Positions 1-6,961 are shown, numbered from the stretch's first letter. The stretch is DNA of 9,564 bases from an uncultured Collinsella sp. (GCA_902489295.1 CABTZM010000066.1:1-9564), one strand, 5' to 3'. Made by a program: numbers and translations. The notes: generated by a model not told the origin, from the sequence alone.

Positions 1-1194
1 ATAAAGACCAAGACCAAACCGGCGCCGCTCGAGCCGCGCTGCGAGGGCGACGAGGCTCTCGTCCAGATCATCATGAAAGGTATCTCGGTCGAGCAGGGCG
101 ATCGCCCCACCGAGCAGCAGATGCTCGAGGTGCTCTCGGCATACCTCCCCGCTGCAGAATCTGAGGGACGCGAGGACGCGGGCAATGACGTAGCAATCGA
201 CATCGACTCCGGTACGCACCTTAAGGTCGATGTCGCCGGCGAGCGCGCGCGAGAAATTCTGGAGCAGGCCCGACATGATGCCATAACCCGCCGCCGCTTT
301 ATTATCGGCGGCGTCGCTGCAGCCGTTGCGGGGCTCGGCGTCATTGGCGCGGCAACCCATGGCTTTGGCATTCCCGACTACCTGGACGGCATCCGTAGCT
401 CTCTTGACGACTACACCTGGGATCAGCTACAGGAGATTTCGCTCAAGATTAAGGCCGCCGAGACCCGTAGCGAGGCACGCGAGATTGCCAAGCGCTACCA
501 CCTGCTCGACGCCGATGGGCATATCCCCTATCCGTGCACCAAGCGCGTAACGCTCACCAACGGGCTGAAGGTCGGCGCGCAACTTGTGGGCATCCGCCAC
601 GATGAGCTTCTGGACGGGACGGGCAAGGCCGGGCTGACGTTTATGTTCGACGCGGGTATTGCCGAGCGCAACGCTGCAGTTGAACCGCCGAGCGCCGGCT
701 GGGCAGATTGCGAGCTGCGGGGATGGCTCAACGGCGACGGCCTTAAGCTGCTACCCAACGAGTTGCGCGCGCTCATTAAAGGGGTCAAGAAGGTCTCGAA
801 CAATGTGGGCGCCGCCAACAGTGCATCGTGTCTGAGCGAGTTGCCCGCAACCCTTTGGCTGCCCGCCATGGTCGAGCTGTGCGGTACGCAACCGCCCGAT
901 TCGTTTGCCGAGGGCTATCACTACCTGGCAGACATCTACAACGGCGAGGGCAAGGAGTATCAGCTCTTCCGCGAGCTCAAGGTGAGCCCGTATTCCACGA
1001 ACGAGACGATGGTCCGCCAGTGGAAGGGCAAGGACACCTGTTGGTGGGAGCGCACGGTGAGCCCCGACACATCGGAGAGTGGAGGCACACTCTATTTGAA
1101 TCGCGTGGGACACGACGGCGACGTCTTTACGTACGCAACGCCTGCGGACAAGCCAAATAAGCGAACCTGTGTGATCCCCGGGTTCTGTATCTAG
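1..1194 (+). CDS. DUF6273 domain protein with internal membrane segment (5' end outside window)
   Basis: The reading frame is open from base 1. The first ATG (73) has no ribosome binding site before it, so the gene almost certainly starts upstream; 24 codons precede that ATG here. Numbering from it, residues 1-70 are acidic and soluble, and 73-97 form one hydrophobic segment preceded by arginines (TRRRFIIGG). The rest resembles DUF6273: a strand-rich region after VTLTNG near 158, the GW..CELRGWLNG block near 215, a LWLPAMVEL block near 265, CWWERTVSP near 323, and a C-terminus ending IPGFCI. DUF6273 proteins are common in Firmicutes and Coriobacteria, often surface or membrane associated, with no established biochemical role. 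Inference: a single-pass anchored protein whose C-terminal domain lies outside the cell. Family assignment is by motif memory; the function is unknown. Confidence 0.72.
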   Translation: MKTKTKPAPLEPRCEGDEALVQIIMKGISVEQGDRPTEQQMLEVLSAYLPAAESEGREDAGNDVAIDIDSGTHLKVDVAGERAREILEQARHDAITRRRFIIGGVAAAVAGLGVIGAATHGFGIPDYLDGIRSSLDDYTWDQLQEISLKIKAAETRSEAREIAKRYHLLDADGHIPYPCTKRVTLTNGLKVGAQLVGIRHDELLDGTGKAGLTFMFDAGIAERNAAVEPPSAGWADCELRGWLNGDGLKLLPNELRALIKGVKKVSNNVGAANSASCLSELPATLWLPAMVELCGTQPPDSFAEGYHYLADIYNGEGKEYQLFRELKVSPYSTNETMVRQWKGKDTCWWERTVSPDTSESGGTLYLNRVGHDGDVFTYATPADKPNKRTCVIPGFCI

Positions 1195-1206
1195 GCGGCG
1201 GGCGTC

Positions 1207-1234
1207 TTGCCGTGACGGGACCCCTCCCCGGCAA
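1207..1234 (+). terminator. Possible weak terminator hairpin after the DUF6273 gene
   Basis: TTGCCG (1207-1212) pairs with CGGCAA (1229-1234), with a possible inner GGG/CCC stem. It sits 13 bases after the stop codon. Only a short mixed T-rich stretch follows and no clear U-tract, so termination is plausible but unproven. It abuts the first 57-bp repeat. Confidence 0.35.
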
Positions 1235-1236
1235 TT

Positions 1237-1293
1237 GTCTCGATCTGTAACACCAGCTCGGCAGATACAGGTCTAGATGTTACAGAACGAGAC
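1237..1293. repeat. 57-bp inverted-repeat element, copy 1 (cluster 1)
   Basis: Left arm 1237-1252 (GTCTCGATCTGTAACA), 25-nt loop 1253-1277, right arm 1278-1293 (TGTTACAGAACGAGAC). There is one A/A mismatch between the arms. Pairing extends one base pair further outside each end (TT.../...AA), so the termini read TGTC...GACA. The loop ends in CTAGA, as do other copies. It lies 42 bp after the DUF6273 stop codon. Confidence 0.9.
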
Positions 1294-1316
1294 AAACCCC
1301 AACCCCGCGAGACAAC

Positions 1317-1373
1317 ATCTCAATCTGTAACAGTAAGGGGTTAAAAACCTCTCTAGATGTTACAGATCAAGAC
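1317..1373. repeat. 57-bp inverted-repeat element, copy 2 (cluster 1)
   Basis: Left arm 1317-1332 (ATCTCAATCTGTAACA), 25-nt loop 1333-1357, right arm 1358-1373. It starts 80 bp after copy 1, with a 23-bp spacer. The loop has an extra short stem (GGTT/AACC). Three arm positions are mispaired. A partial extra arm end, GAGACAAC, lies just to the left at 1309-1316. Confidence 0.88.
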
Positions 1374-1397
1374 ATTTGAGTTGACCGCGGACGGTCC

Positions 1398-1454
1398 GTC
1401 TCGATCAGTAACATCTAGCAGGCAAAACGGTCCCCAAATGTTACAGATTGAGAC
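1398..1454. repeat. 57-bp inverted-repeat element, copy 3 (cluster 1)
   Basis: Left arm 1398-1413 (GTCTCGATCAGTAACA), 25-nt loop 1414-1438, right arm 1439-1454 (TGTTACAGATTGAGAC). It starts 81 bp after copy 2. The arms differ by one G/T wobble and one A/A mismatch. It ends about 75 bp before the copA promoter. Confidence 0.88.
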
Positions 1455-1529
1455 ATTAGACTGGCTACGGTCCGCCGAACTGGCTGTCACCTCGACCAAT
1501 AATAGAATGTCATACATTTTCATCTCCAT

Positions 1530-1560
1530 TAGACACCCCCAGGGGGTATGGGTGTATAGT
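1530..1560 (+). promoter_or_regulatory. copA promoter
   Basis: A -10 box TATAGT (1555-1560) and a -35-like TAGACA (1530-1535) are separated by 19 bp, with the G/C palindrome of the CsoR operator inside the spacer. Transcription would start near 1567, leaving a leader of about 40 nt. The spacing is longer than the usual 17 bp, so the exact -35 is uncertain. Confidence 0.6.
1535..1547. promoter_or_regulatory. CsoR-type copper operator
   Basis: A perfect palindrome ACCCCC-A-GGGGGT is followed by ATGGGTGTA. GC-tract palindromes of this kind flanked by TA-rich bases are the known operators of CsoR repressors in front of copA/copZ genes. The site lies between the promoter boxes, so bound repressor would block RNA polymerase, and a CsoR gene closes the same operon. 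Function is inferred from pattern and context. Confidence 0.75.
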
Positions 1561-1607
1561 ATCGGTTGGTTAACATTTCTGACACTACGTCACAGAAAGG
1601 AGAAGCC

Positions 1608-3950
1608 ATGGCTCAAGATAAATTCGATGTGGGTGGCATGACATGCGCCGCCTGTCAGGCGCACGTGGACCGTGCCGTGAGCAAGCTCGACGGCGTCGAG
1701 AGCGTCGCGGTCAATCTGCTCGCCGGCTCCATGCTGGTGGACTACGACCCCGCGCAGGTCTCCCCCGACGATATCTGCACCGCCGTCGACCGCGCGGGCT
1801 ACTCGGCCTCGCCCGTCGACGTGGGCACCGGTGCCGCCGGCTCAAACGGCAGCACGCAAGCCAGGTCCGGCGCCGCCCATATGGAGTCGCCGACCAAAAA
1901 GTTGGAGGCCGCCGCCTCCGCCATGCGCACCCGCCTCATCGTCTCGATCGTATTCCTCATCCCACTGTTCTACATAGGCATGGGGCATATGTTTGGCTGG
2001 CCGCTGCCCGGCATTTTCACCGACCATACCCACAGCATGACGTTGGCGCTCACCGAGCTCGTCCTGCTTATCCCCATCGTCTACGTCAACGACGCGTACT
2101 TTATCAACGGCTTCAAGTCGCTCGTGCACGGTGCGCCCACCATGGACGCCCTCATCGCCGTCGGTGCCACCGCTTCCATTGCCTGGTCGCTCTACGCCAT
2201 GTTTATCATGGCAGACCAGCTGGTCACAGGTCAGGTGCACGAGGCCATGATGACGAGCATGGACAACCTCTATTTTGAGAGCGCCGGCACCATCCTGTCG
2301 CTCGTCACCGTGGGCAAATACCTCGAGACGCGCAGCAAGTCCAAGACCGGCGGCGCTATCGAGGCGCTGATCGACCTGACACCCAAGACCGCGACCGTCG
2401 TGACCGACGACGGCACCGAAGCCACCGTCGACGTCGACAGCATCCTTCCCGGCCAGGTCCTGCGCGTGCGCCCCGGCGAGTCTATCCCTGTCGACGGCGT
2501 GGTACTCGAGGGCGCGTCGGCCGTGGACGAGAGCGCGCTCACCGGCGAGTCCATCCCCGTGGAAAAGGCCGCCGGCGACACCGTCAACGCCGCCACGGTC
2601 AACCGCACTGGCTCGTTTACCTTCCGTGCCACACGCGTGGGCGCCGACACGTCGCTCGCCAAAATCATCCAGCTCGTCGAGGACGCCAACGCCACCAAGG
2701 CACCCATCGCCCGCATGGCCGATAAGGTCGCCGGCGTGTTTGTGCCCGTGGTGTTTGCGATCTCGGCCGTGACCTTTGCGGTGTGGATGGCTCTCACCGG
2801 CAGCATAAACGAGGCGCTCACCTCCGCCGTGGCCGTGTTGGTGATCAGCTGCCCGTGCGCACTCGGCCTGGCCACGCCCGTCGCCATTATGGTGGGCACC
2901 GGCAAGGGCGCCGAGATGGGCATTCTGTTCAAGAGCGCCGAGGCGCTGGAGAATCTGCGCAGCGTGGGCACCGTGGTGCTCGACAAGACTGGCACCGTCA
3001 CCCGCGGCAAGCCTGCCGTGACCGATATCGTGGTAGCCACGCGCGCTGACGGCTCGCCCGCCATGAGCGAAAAGGCGCTGCTCAAGCTGGCCGCCGCGCT
3101 GGAGCGCTCGAGCGAGCACCCGCTGGCCGAGGCGATTATGGCCGAGTGCGAGTCGCGCGGAATCGTCGCACGCATGGTCGAGGACTTTGCCGCCGTGCCC
3201 GGGCGAGGCGTTACGGCACGCGAGGGGCAGAATGTCATCGCCGCCGGCAACGTGCGTCTGATGGACGAGCTGGGCGCGAAGGTTCCCGCCGGCCTTGCCG
3301 AACAGTTCGCGGCCGAGGGCAAAACACCGCTGTTCTTTGCCAAGAACAGCGAGCTTGTCGGTATCATCGCCGTGGCTGACGAGGTCAAAGAAACGAGCGC
3401 CGAGGCCATCGCTGCGCTCCGCAAGCTCGGCGTCGACGTGCGCATGCTCACCGGCGACAACCGCGTGACGGCCGAGGCCATCGCCCGCCGCGTGGGGCTG
3501 AGCAGCGAGCAGGTCATCGCCGACGTCCTCCCCGCCGACAAGGAGCGCCATGTGCGCGAGCTGCAGGACGCGGGCGGCAAGGTCGCCATGGTGGGCGACG
3601 GCATCAACGACTCCCCCGCCCTGGCGCGCGCCGACGTGGGCCTTGCGATCGGCACCGGCGCCGACATCGCCAAGGAGGGCGCCGACGTGGTACTCATGCG
3701 CAGCGATCTCATGGACGTCGCCCGTGCCATCGAGCTGTCACGTGCCACAATCCGCAACATCAAGCAGGACCTGTTCTGGGCGCTGTTCTACAACGGCATC
3801 GGCATTCCGCTGGCGGCGGGCGTGTTCTCCCCCCTCACCGGTTGGCAGCTCTCGCCGATGTTCGGCGCCGCGGCCATGAGCCTGTCGAGCGTGTGCGTCG
3901 TGTCCAATGCGCTGCGCCTAAAATCCTTTAAGCCTAAAGTGGCAAAATAG
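1608..3950 (+). CDS. copA: Cu(I)-exporting P1B-type ATPase CopA
   Basis: This is a membrane pump that uses ATP to export cytoplasmic Cu(I). The 780-residue length is normal for CopA with one N-terminal metal-binding domain. In order: heavy-metal domain with GMTCAAC (10-16), a linker of about 40 residues, membrane helices from about 108, the actuator TGES (312-315), the metal-site CPC (415-417), the phosphorylated aspartate in DKTGT (459-463), SEHPL (502-506), TGDN (615-618) and GDGIND (663-668). YN (728-729) and MSLSS (757-761) in the last two helices are the Cu(I)-specific signatures of P1B-1 pumps. The start at 1608 is chosen because AAGGAG (1597-1602) sits 5 bases before it; a longer frame back to TTG 1566 has no such site. 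It is the first gene of the copper operon, behind a CsoR-type operator. Confidence 0.97.
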   Translation: MAQDKFDVGGMTCAACQAHVDRAVSKLDGVESVAVNLLAGSMLVDYDPAQVSPDDICTAVDRAGYSASPVDVGTGAAGSNGSTQARSGAAHMESPTKKLEAAASAMRTRLIVSIVFLIPLFYIGMGHMFGWPLPGIFTDHTHSMTLALTELVLLIPIVYVNDAYFINGFKSLVHGAPTMDALIAVGATASIAWSLYAMFIMADQLVTGQVHEAMMTSMDNLYFESAGTILSLVTVGKYLETRSKSKTGGAIEALIDLTPKTATVVTDDGTEATVDVDSILPGQVLRVRPGESIPVDGVVLEGASAVDESALTGESIPVEKAAGDTVNAATVNRTGSFTFRATRVGADTSLAKIIQLVEDANATKAPIARMADKVAGVFVPVVFAISAVTFAVWMALTGSINEALTSAVAVLVISCPCALGLATPVAIMVGTGKGAEMGILFKSAEALENLRSVGTVVLDKTGTVTRGKPAVTDIVVATRADGSPAMSEKALLKLAAALERSSEHPLAEAIMAECESRGIVARMVEDFAAVPGRGVTAREGQNVIAAGNVRLMDELGAKVPAGLAEQFAAEGKTPLFFAKNSELVGIIAVADEVKETSAEAIAALRKLGVDVRMLTGDNRVTAEAIARRVGLSSEQVIADVLPADKERHVRELQDAGGKVAMVGDGINDSPALARADVGLAIGTGADIAKEGADVVLMRSDLMDVARAIELSRATIRNIKQDLFWALFYNGIGIPLAAGVFSPLTGWQLSPMFGAAAMSLSSVCVVSNALRLKSFKPKVAK

Positions 3951-4039
3951 GTTCACCCTTAAGTCCATTTAGAACGGGTTTTCCAGGTGCCCGAGATTGA
4001 CCTGAAAGAGGAGCGACGAGTACTTTGGTACGCGAGCGA

Positions 4040-4076
4040 CGGCTTGAAGGCCAAGGTCGGGTGCCTGGGAAAGCCG
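4040..4076 (+). other. Possible leader hairpin before copZ
   Basis: In the 147-bp gap between copA and copZ, CGGCTT (4040-4045) can pair with AAGCCG (4071-4076), with a smaller GGC/GCC stem inside. No promoter or second CsoR operator is visible in the gap, so copZ is probably read from the copA promoter. The hairpin might adjust copZ expression or RNA stability; this is only a structural possibility. Confidence 0.3.
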
Positions 4077-4097
4077 ACACAACAGAGAGGAATACCG

Positions 4098-4319
4098 ATG
4101 CGATACACAATCAAGACTTCCGGCCTCATGTGCGGCCACTGCGACGCCACCGTCGAGACGGCGTTGCTCAACGTGGCCGGCGTGACCGACGCCGACGCCG
4201 ATCACGAGACTCAGACCGTCCAGGTGGAGTGCGCCGACACCGTGACCGCCGAGCAGCTCGCCGCCGCTGTCGAGGGCGCCGGCGAGAAGTTCCACGCCCT
4301 GTCCGTAACCGCCGCGTAA
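4098..4319 (+). CDS. copZ: Copper chaperone CopZ-like heavy-metal-associated protein
   Basis: A 73-residue single heavy-metal-associated domain. The metal-binding loop reads GLMCGHC, with Cys12 and Cys15 as the expected Cu(I) ligands. Met precedes the first Cys, as is usual, while His fills the position before the second. The remainder has the alternating strand/helix pattern of the ferredoxin-like fold and is acidic. CopZ proteins bind Cu(I) in the cytosol and hand it to CopA or to the CsoR repressor. The start is ATG 4098, with AGAGAGG about 7 bases upstream. The same frame stays open back to a GTG at 3987, but that start has no convincing ribosome binding site and would add 37 residues unlike any chaperone. 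It lies 147 bp after copA and 38 bp before csoR. Confidence 0.9.
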   Translation: MRYTIKTSGLMCGHCDATVETALLNVAGVTDADADHETQTVQVECADTVTAEQLAAAVEGAGEKFHALSVTAA

Positions 4320-4357
4320 CGACCCACGCGCACCCCGACCAGAAACGAGGACCCGCC

Positions 4358-4630
4358 ATGATGGCAGACCATAAATCGGTGACCCGCATGCTCAAGACGG
4401 CACGCGGTCAGATCGACGGCATCCTGCGGATGGTCGAGGAGGACCGCTACTGCGTCGATATTTCCACGCAGCTTATGGCCACACAGGCGCTCCTCGCGCG
4501 CATCAACGCCGACGTGCTCAAGGCGCATATCGAGGGCTGCGTGACTTCGGCAATCGAATCGGGCGACGAAGACCTCAAAGCCGCCAAGCTCGCCGAGATC
4601 GAACGCGTCGTCGACAAGCTCTCCAAGTAA
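4358..4630 (+). CDS. csoR: Copper-sensing repressor CsoR
   Basis: A 90-residue all-helical DUF156/CsoR-RcnR family repressor. The metal ligands fit the Cu(I) pattern exactly: Cys32, His57 and Cys61 have the same spacing as Cys36-His61-Cys65 of Mycobacterium tuberculosis CsoR. The helix 1 region has ARGQIDGILRMVEEDRYC, the family hallmark that includes DNA-contacting residues. Apo-CsoR tetramers bind GC-tract palindromes and release them on Cu(I) binding. The palindrome at 1535-1547 upstream of copA is the obvious target, so the operon would be self-regulated with its repressor gene last. The start is ATG 4358, with GAGG 7 bases before it; an adjacent ATG at 4361 is possible. Persulfide-sensing CstR relatives lack the His ligand and are unlikely. 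Confidence 0.93.
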   Translation: MMADHKSVTRMLKTARGQIDGILRMVEEDRYCVDISTQLMATQALLARINADVLKAHIEGCVTSAIESGDEDLKAAKLAEIERVVDKLSK

Positions 4631-4640
4631 TTGGGGCATT

Positions 4641-4721
4641 GGGGACAGACTTCTTTGCACCTTCTTGGTGCATCGGGGACAGGTACGTTTGCACCACCTT
4701 GGTGCAGATTAACCTGTCCCC
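4641..4721. repeat. Compound REP-like hairpin (GGGGACAG / TGCACC family)
   Basis: The complete unit is 4675-4721: GGGGACAGGT (4675-4684) pairs perfectly with ACCTGTCCCC (4712-4721), and inside it TGCACC (4690-4695) pairs with GGTGCA (4701-4706). A half unit lies immediately to the left (4641-4674): GGGGACAGAC, then TGCACC-TTCTT-GGTGCA without a closing arm. Such paired hairpins resemble the REP sequences mobilised by single-stranded Y1 (RAYT) transposases. None is encoded here, so any mobilisation would be in trans. It lies just after csoR and may also stop or stabilise the operon transcript. Confidence 0.8.
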
Positions 4722-4737
4722 CTTGCTCTAAATCGGG

Positions 4738-4743
4738 TATAAA
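4738..4743 (+). promoter_or_regulatory. Possible -10 box for the zinc-ribbon gene
   Basis: TATAAA lies 33 bases before the ATG at 4777. No good -35 box is found at the expected distance, which falls inside the right arm of the REP-like hairpin, so this call is tentative. Confidence 0.3.
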
Positions 4744-4776
4744 GGCGAGCAGCATATCGAACGAAAGGCAATTTGC

Positions 4777-5250
4777 ATGAATGACTTTATGAAGGGTCGC
4801 AATGGTGCCGATGAGCTCACCATCGTGATGGGCTTTGCTGGAATCGTCATCGCGATGATTGGATCGATGGCCCGTATCCAGTGGCTCAGCTGGATCGCCA
4901 TCGCCGTGATCGTGATCGGCGTGCTGCGCGGCCTGTCCAAAAATATCGATGCACGTCGCAAGGAGAACGAGGCCTTTGTCGCCGGCTCGGCTAAGGTCCC
5001 CGGCTTGGGCAAGTTCGTCACCAGCTTGGGCGGCGGGGCCGCAGCGGCCAGCACTTCACGCGCGGCCGGCACCAGTAAGGAAGACTTTGAACGTGCCAAG
5101 CGCACGGCCAAGAAGATGTGGAAGGGCCGCAAGACCACGGCCTACCTCAAGTGCCCCAACTGCGGCCAGATGCTCTCCGTCCCCAAGGGCAAAGGCAAGA
5201 TCCGCGTCACCTGCCCCAAGTGCCACGCCAAGATGGAAACCCGCTCTTAG
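4777..5250 (+). CDS. Two-helix membrane protein with C-terminal zinc ribbon
   Basis: A 157-residue protein of unknown role. Two hydrophobic helices (about 14-31 and 36-51) form a hairpin near the N-terminus. A basic and Gly/Ala-rich linker (about 55-120) follows, then a zinc ribbon with Cys126-x2-Cys129 and Cys146-x2-Cys149 (CPNCGQ ... CPKCH). The two Cys pairs are 16 residues apart and joined by a Lys/Gly-rich turn, as in rubredoxin-like knuckles. Both ends probably face the cytoplasm. AAAGG 8 bases before ATG 4777 supports the start. The gene is separated from the copper operon by the REP-like hairpin and has its own terminator, so a copper role is not implied. The family is not recognised beyond its domain layout; the ribbon could bind nucleic acid or protein. 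Confidence 0.85.
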   Translation: MNDFMKGRNGADELTIVMGFAGIVIAMIGSMARIQWLSWIAIAVIVIGVLRGLSKNIDARRKENEAFVAGSAKVPGLGKFVTSLGGGAAAASTSRAAGTSKEDFERAKRTAKKMWKGRKTTAYLKCPNCGQMLSVPKGKGKIRVTCPKCHAKMETRS

Positions 5251-5261
5251 CGCCCGCACGC

Positions 5262-5290
5262 GGGACAAATTAATCAGGTTTGTTTGTCCC
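5262..5290 (+). repeat. Hairpin GGGACAAA/TTTGTCCC
   Basis: A perfect 8-bp inverted repeat (5262-5269 with 5283-5290) with a 13-nt loop lies 11 bases after the zinc-ribbon stop codon. No U-tract follows. It may protect the 3' end of the transcript or be a REP-like remnant, since its GGGACA end matches other hairpins in the window. Confidence 0.5.
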
Positions 5291-5313
5291 AAATCTTAAG
5301 TATTTGTTCGATA

Positions 5314-5350
5314 AAAAAGCCGAGGCCTCGTGTTGAGACCTCGGCTTTTT
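5314..5350. terminator. Bidirectional intrinsic terminator
   Basis: AAAAAGCCGAGG (5314-5325) pairs with CCTCGGCTTTTT (5339-5350), with a further CTC/GAG stem inside. T-tracts lie on both exits, so it works for either strand. It sits between the converging zinc-ribbon gene (ends 5250) and amidohydrolase gene (ends 5384), exactly where a shared terminator is needed. Confidence 0.93.
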
Positions 5351-5383
5351 GTATGCGGCAACGGAGCTGCACCTTTGTCACAT

Positions 5384-6754
5384 CTACGCCACACCGTCGC
5401 GGGCCAGCTCCTCAGCCAGCGCTTCGGCAGGCATGGCCATAATCGCGTCGAGCTCGGCGTCCACCTCGGGAATACGCTTCACCTTGAGCTTGCGTACCAG
5501 ATCACCGCGACACATCACATGTATCGGTTCACGCAGAGCGCACAGGTCATCGAGCGGATTCTTGCGCGTCACCAGGATATCGGCGGCCTTGCCGCACTCG
5601 ATCGTACCGGTCTCGCCGCCCAGCCCCAGGAGCTCGGCATTGACCTGCGTGGCCGTATGCAGCGCAAAGGCGTTGCTCACGCCCACGTACTTGGCAAAAT
5701 AGGCCACCTCGCGCCACATGTCGTACTGCGTCACGAACGGGCAGCTTGAGTCCGTGCCCAAGCCCACCTTAACGCCGGCATCCAGCGCCGCACGAGCACT
5801 CTCAATAATGCCCGAGCACACGATGTCGCCGTTCTTCTTTTGCGTATCGGTCGAATGGGTCTTTTCCGGGTCGAGCAATACAAACGGTAGTGCCGGGCTG
5901 ATCGTGCAGGTAACGCTGGGCGCACGTCCCTCGAGCTGCGTGCCCGCGGCGCCACGGTACAGTTCCAAGATCTCGGGAGTCATCGGGGCACCGTGCTCGA
6001 TCGTATCGACGCCGGCCTCAAGCGCGGCCTTCACGCCCTCGGTGCTCTCGACATGAGCCATAACCGGCAGGCCCACCTCGTGCGCCGCCTTGCACGCCGC
6101 CGCGGCAACCTCCACCGGCATACGCAGCACGCCCGGCTCGCCCACCTCGGTCGCATCGAACACACCGCCCGTTACGAACAGCTTAATGACGTCGGCGCCG
6201 CGCGCATACAGGTCTCGCACCTGCTCGGCTGCCTCGACGGGGCTGTTGGCCACCTGGGCGAACAAGCCCGCGCCATGGCCGCCCGGCACCGTGACGCCCG
6301 TTCCCGGCGCTACCAGGCGCGGACCCTGATACTTGCCGGCGTCGATAGCGTCGCGCACGGCAATGTCGGCAAACAGCGGGTCGCCCGCGCCGCGCACCGT
6401 GGTCACGCCGCTTGCCAGCTGCTGCTGGGCGCTGCCTTTGAGGATGTGGCGCACGATGGCGCGCCCCACGGGATTATCGAGTTTCTTCATCAGCGCTCCC
6501 GCATCGCCGGCCGAGACAGGCTTGCCCGAGCCGCACAGGTGCACGTGCATATTGATGAGACCGGGCATGAGATACGCACCACCCAGGTCGATAACCTCGG
6601 CACCCGCGGGCGCCTGCGCCACAGCACTCGGCCCCATCCAGGTGATGACACCGCGCTCAACAGTCACGGCCATATCGTGTTGCGGCTCCATATGCTCCGA
6701 ACCATCCAGAATGGTCGCATTGATAAACAACGTGGAACGATCGGCAGACGCCAT
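5384..6754 (-). CDS. Metal-dependent amidohydrolase, imidazolonepropionase/prolidase-like
   Basis: A 456-residue cytosolic hydrolase of the amidohydrolase superfamily, closest in pattern to the HutI-like COG1228 group, which includes Xaa-Pro/acyl-amino-acid dipeptidases. The N-terminal strands (8-60) form the small sandwich domain. The metal ligands follow in order: His70-x-His72 (PGLINMHVHL), Lys191 (KLFVTGG, likely the carboxylated bridging lysine), His234 (MAHVES), His254 (IEHG) and Asp335 (GTDSS). GVTTVR near 116-121 and the C-terminal GxIExGKxADILV near 383-394 are also typical. All catalytic residues are present, so the enzyme should be active on a C-N bond such as a cyclic amide or peptide, but the substrate cannot be read from sequence. 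The start at 6754 is set by GGAGGAG 6 bases upstream. No signal peptide is seen. No pathway partner lies beside it. Confidence 0.9.
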   Translation of the reverse strand: MASADRSTLFINATILDGSEHMEPQHDMAVTVERGVITWMGPSAVAQAPAGAEVIDLGGAYLMPGLINMHVHLCGSGKPVSAGDAGALMKKLDNPVGRAIVRHILKGSAQQQLASGVTTVRGAGDPLFADIAVRDAIDAGKYQGPRLVAPGTGVTVPGGHGAGLFAQVANSPVEAAEQVRDLYARGADVIKLFVTGGVFDATEVGEPGVLRMPVEVAAAACKAAHEVGLPVMAHVESTEGVKAALEAGVDTIEHGAPMTPEILELYRGAAGTQLEGRAPSVTCTISPALPFVLLDPEKTHSTDTQKKNGDIVCSGIIESARAALDAGVKVGLGTDSSCPFVTQYDMWREVAYFAKYVGVSNAFALHTATQVNAELLGLGGETGTIECGKAADILVTRKNPLDDLCALREPIHVMCRGDLVRKLKVKRIPEVDAELDAIMAMPAEALAEELARDGVA

Positions 6755-6793
6755 ATCGAGCTCCTCCCTCACAATTAACTTGAACATTTGTCC

Positions 6794-6799
6794 ATTATC
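6794..6799 (-). promoter_or_regulatory. Possible -10 box of the amidohydrolase gene
   Basis: On the minus strand GATAAT lies 39 bases before the start codon, with a poor -35-like CTGCAA 19 bp upstream. The stretch 6755-6904 holds nothing else recognisable apart from purine-rich sequence around 6840-6866. Confidence 0.35.
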
Positions 6800-6904
6800 A
6801 CCTAGTCCCGCTGGATTGTTGCAGACGCATCGGTTAACGGAAGGAAGAGGGGATGTGGGGAGACGGAACACGTTGCAGTCCCACCCCAGCGACACCAGGG
6901 AAAT

Positions 6905-6961
6905 GTCTCGATCTGTAACAGGTACAGGGTTATTAGGCCCCTTGATGTTACAGATCGAGAC
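6905..6961. repeat. 57-bp inverted-repeat element, copy 4 (cluster 2)
   Basis: Left arm 6905-6920 (GTCTCGATCTGTAACA), 25-nt loop 6921-6945, right arm 6946-6961 (TGTTACAGATCGAGAC). The arms are perfectly complementary, and pairing continues to 19 bp by including AAT/ATT outside. It lies about 150 bp upstream of the amidohydrolase start and matches the family consensus best. Confidence 0.93.

Noticed and set aside
1530..1560. CueR/MerR-type activated promoter for copA
   Set aside because: The 19-bp spacer would fit, but the palindrome is a C-tract/G-tract of CsoR type and a CsoR gene, not a MerR-family gene, is in the operon.
1357..1641. Plus-strand open frame of 94 codons across the repeats and copA promoter
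   Set aside because: It begins inside repeat copy 2, passes through copy 3 and the copA promoter, overlaps the copA start, and has no ribosome binding site.
1842..3763. Very long open frames on the minus strand opposite copA (569 and 497 codons)
   Set aside because: They lie within the strongly conserved copA coding sequence, have low-complexity His/Gly/Asp- or Ala/Ser-rich products, and are an expected by-product of high G+C codon usage.
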